A stretch of DNA of 64,000 bases from assembly GCF_024171605.1 (NCBI RefSeq), contig NZ_JALKAA010000002.1, positions 372,001 through 436,000 of the forward strand, in the 5' to 3' direction. The DNA comes from Pontibacter sp. HSC-36F09. Lineage in GTDB: Bacteria; Bacteroidota; Bacteroidia; Cytophagales; Hymenobacteraceae. The notes under the pieces were generated by a model, which saw only the letters and a list, made by a program, of their open reading frames with translations, had not been told where the DNA came from and ran no database searches. This document shows positions 63,128 through 64,000 of the stretch, piece after piece; position 1 is the stretch's first letter; each line of letters begins with the position of its first letter. The position numbers and the translations under genes were made by a program.

Positions 63128-64000
63128 CTATTTTTCTGGTTCTAGTGACGCTACCGCTGCTTTCCCTATAGAAGCCTTGTACACGATATACCCTTCCTGT
63201 TCCAGTCCATCGAGCATGGTTTTTTTGATTTTAGTTGGATAGCCATCGCGGTTGTAGGTATAGCTACAGGTATAGGAGAGGTCTTTTCTGATATTACTAT
63301 CCCGGTCGCGCACGGTATACCTGGTGATGTTGTGGTTGCGGTAAGGCAGCTCCAGCGGCATGAACTTGGCTTCGAGGGGAAGGCTCCTCAGATAACCCGG
63401 CTTGTCGTCATACTCCAGTTCGATGGTGAGGTAGGGTGTTTCTGCTCGAGGGGCATAATGTTCCATTCGCTGTAGCTTGCCCTGATCATAGCTATAACTA
63501 ATATGCTTATATAAATAACGAGGGTCGTCCTCTGCTATACCTAATTCATAAGCACTCCGCACAAAATAATAATAGTTGGTCTTAATTAGTTTATTAGCAG
63601 CGTCATAGTGGTGATAAACATTATGGCTGTTGGCTCTTCCAGAGGATGGTCCCTGGTTATGCATCACCGTATAAACGGTAAAGCTCTCACGCGCTAAAAG
63701 TCCTGTTTCGTGAGACCGTATGAGCATCTCCTGTTTTCTTATAATAGAGTCGGCCTTGTCCAAGCCAATAGAACCTGCATCGGGTCTGAAGTTCACTTCA
63801 AAAATCTTATCCTTGAACTGGTGGTCCGGCTCCTTGAAGTACTCATCAAAATAACTATAAGTCACCTCCTGGTAGAAGTTGGGCCTGTTGGTTGTCACGC
63901 TGTACACCCTACCCTGGTCGTAGTGGAATTCGTGGGTCGTGCCGCCGATCACCACCTTTTTGGGATATAGCTGCTTGATTTCTTCTTCGCCTTTAGAGCA
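63128..64000 (-). CDS. partial lipoprotein of unknown function, cut by window edge
   Basis: About 290 visible residues, the frame being open to the last base, which reads CSKGEEEIKQLYPKK: probably the lipobox Cys and mature start, with the signal peptide outside. No family recognised. It is rich in Tyr, with beta-strand stretches such as YSYDQGKLQRMEHY and YTYNRDGYPTKIKK, an arrangement seen in YD-repeat-like or DUF4595-type Bacteroidota lipoproteins. It probably continues an unrelated gene group beyond the window. Confidence 0.7.
   Translation of the reverse strand, partial: CSKGEEEIKQLYPKKVVIGGTTHEFHYDQGRVYSVTTNRPNFYQEVTYSYFDEYFKEPDHQFKDKIFEVNFRPDAGSIGLDKADSIIRKQEMLIRSHETGLLARESFTVYTVMHNQGPSSGRANSHNVYHHYDAANKLIKTNYYYFVRSAYELGIAEDDPRYLYKHISYSYDQGKLQRMEHYAPRAETPYLTIELEYDDKPGYLRSLPLEAKFMPLELPYRNHNITRYTVRDRDSNIRKDLSYTCSYTYNRDGYPTKIKKTMLDGLEQEGYIVYKASIGKAAVASLEPEK

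Noticed and set aside
1..64000. CRISPR array, prophage, insertion sequence or rRNA operon
   Set aside because: No regularly spaced repeats, transposase, integrase or phage genes, and no rRNA sequence were seen.

Overview
The window (about 50% GC, densely packed) looks like chromosome from an aerobic Bacteroidota bacterium of the order Cytophagales, most like Pontibacter or a close Hymenobacteraceae relative. The evidence is a SusC/SusD pair, a secreted nuclease with a type IX secretion (T9SS) C-terminal sorting domain, many lipoproteins, promoters of the Bacteroidota type (TTG, about 17-21 bp, TAnnTTTG), a bifunctional DAHP synthase/chorismate mutase, and stress lipoproteins of the DUF4142, fasciclin and YtxH kinds. 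The genus is an inference from protein content only.

Layout. 1-6.8 kb: 3' part of recN, fabI, a cupin and a Kazal-type lipoprotein, three paralogous YtxH-type genes (one carrying a CsbD domain), lysS. 6.8-7.6 kb: non-coding stretch full of palindromic repeats. 7.6-14.1 kb: unknown gene, PLP-dependent Cys/Met enzyme, large secreted T9SS nuclease, small membrane protein. 14.2-23.6 kb: gamma-glutamyltransferase, Tsp-type protease, SGNH esterase, several envelope/stress proteins, and an ECF sigma factor followed by a membrane-anchored trypsin-like protease with an anti-sigma-like cytoplasmic end. 23.8-31.1 kb: proline dehydrogenase, a shikimate operon (DAHP synthase/chorismate mutase, aroB, aroA, unknown gene), a metal/cobalamin receptor-like protein, M42 peptidase. 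31.2-42.9 kb: acyl-CoA carboxylase beta chain, ClpC, WbqC-like, lipid A-type acyltransferase, Sua5, MltG, thioesterase, YihY, tRNA-Ser(UGA), and a POT peptide transporter interrupted by one in-frame amber codon.

43.2-62.9 kb is an alpha-mannan utilisation locus, all on the + strand: SGNH hydrolase, LacI regulator, two GH92 mannosidases, a GH125 exo-mannosidase, a ROK kinase, SusC, SusD, a DUF3823 lipoprotein, a DUF4886 SGNH lipoprotein and a third GH92. Two near-identical LacI-type palindromes lie at the first GH92 and inside the susC promoter, giving a simple regulon model. Two of the three GH92 enzymes carry Gln where the classical catalytic acid Glu sits, which suggests activity on mannose-1-phosphodiesters, so the locus may target phosphorylated yeast-type mannan. 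The window ends in a partial lipoprotein gene.

The strongest unexplained signal is a short word, AGGTATA/TATACCT (often extended to AGGTATAGC/GCTATACCT). By eye I counted about 128 copies, against about 8 expected by chance. They occur on both strands about equally, inside genes and between them, and in the loops of at least two terminators. The pattern resembles DNA-uptake or chromosome-organising words in other bacteria, but its role here is unknown.
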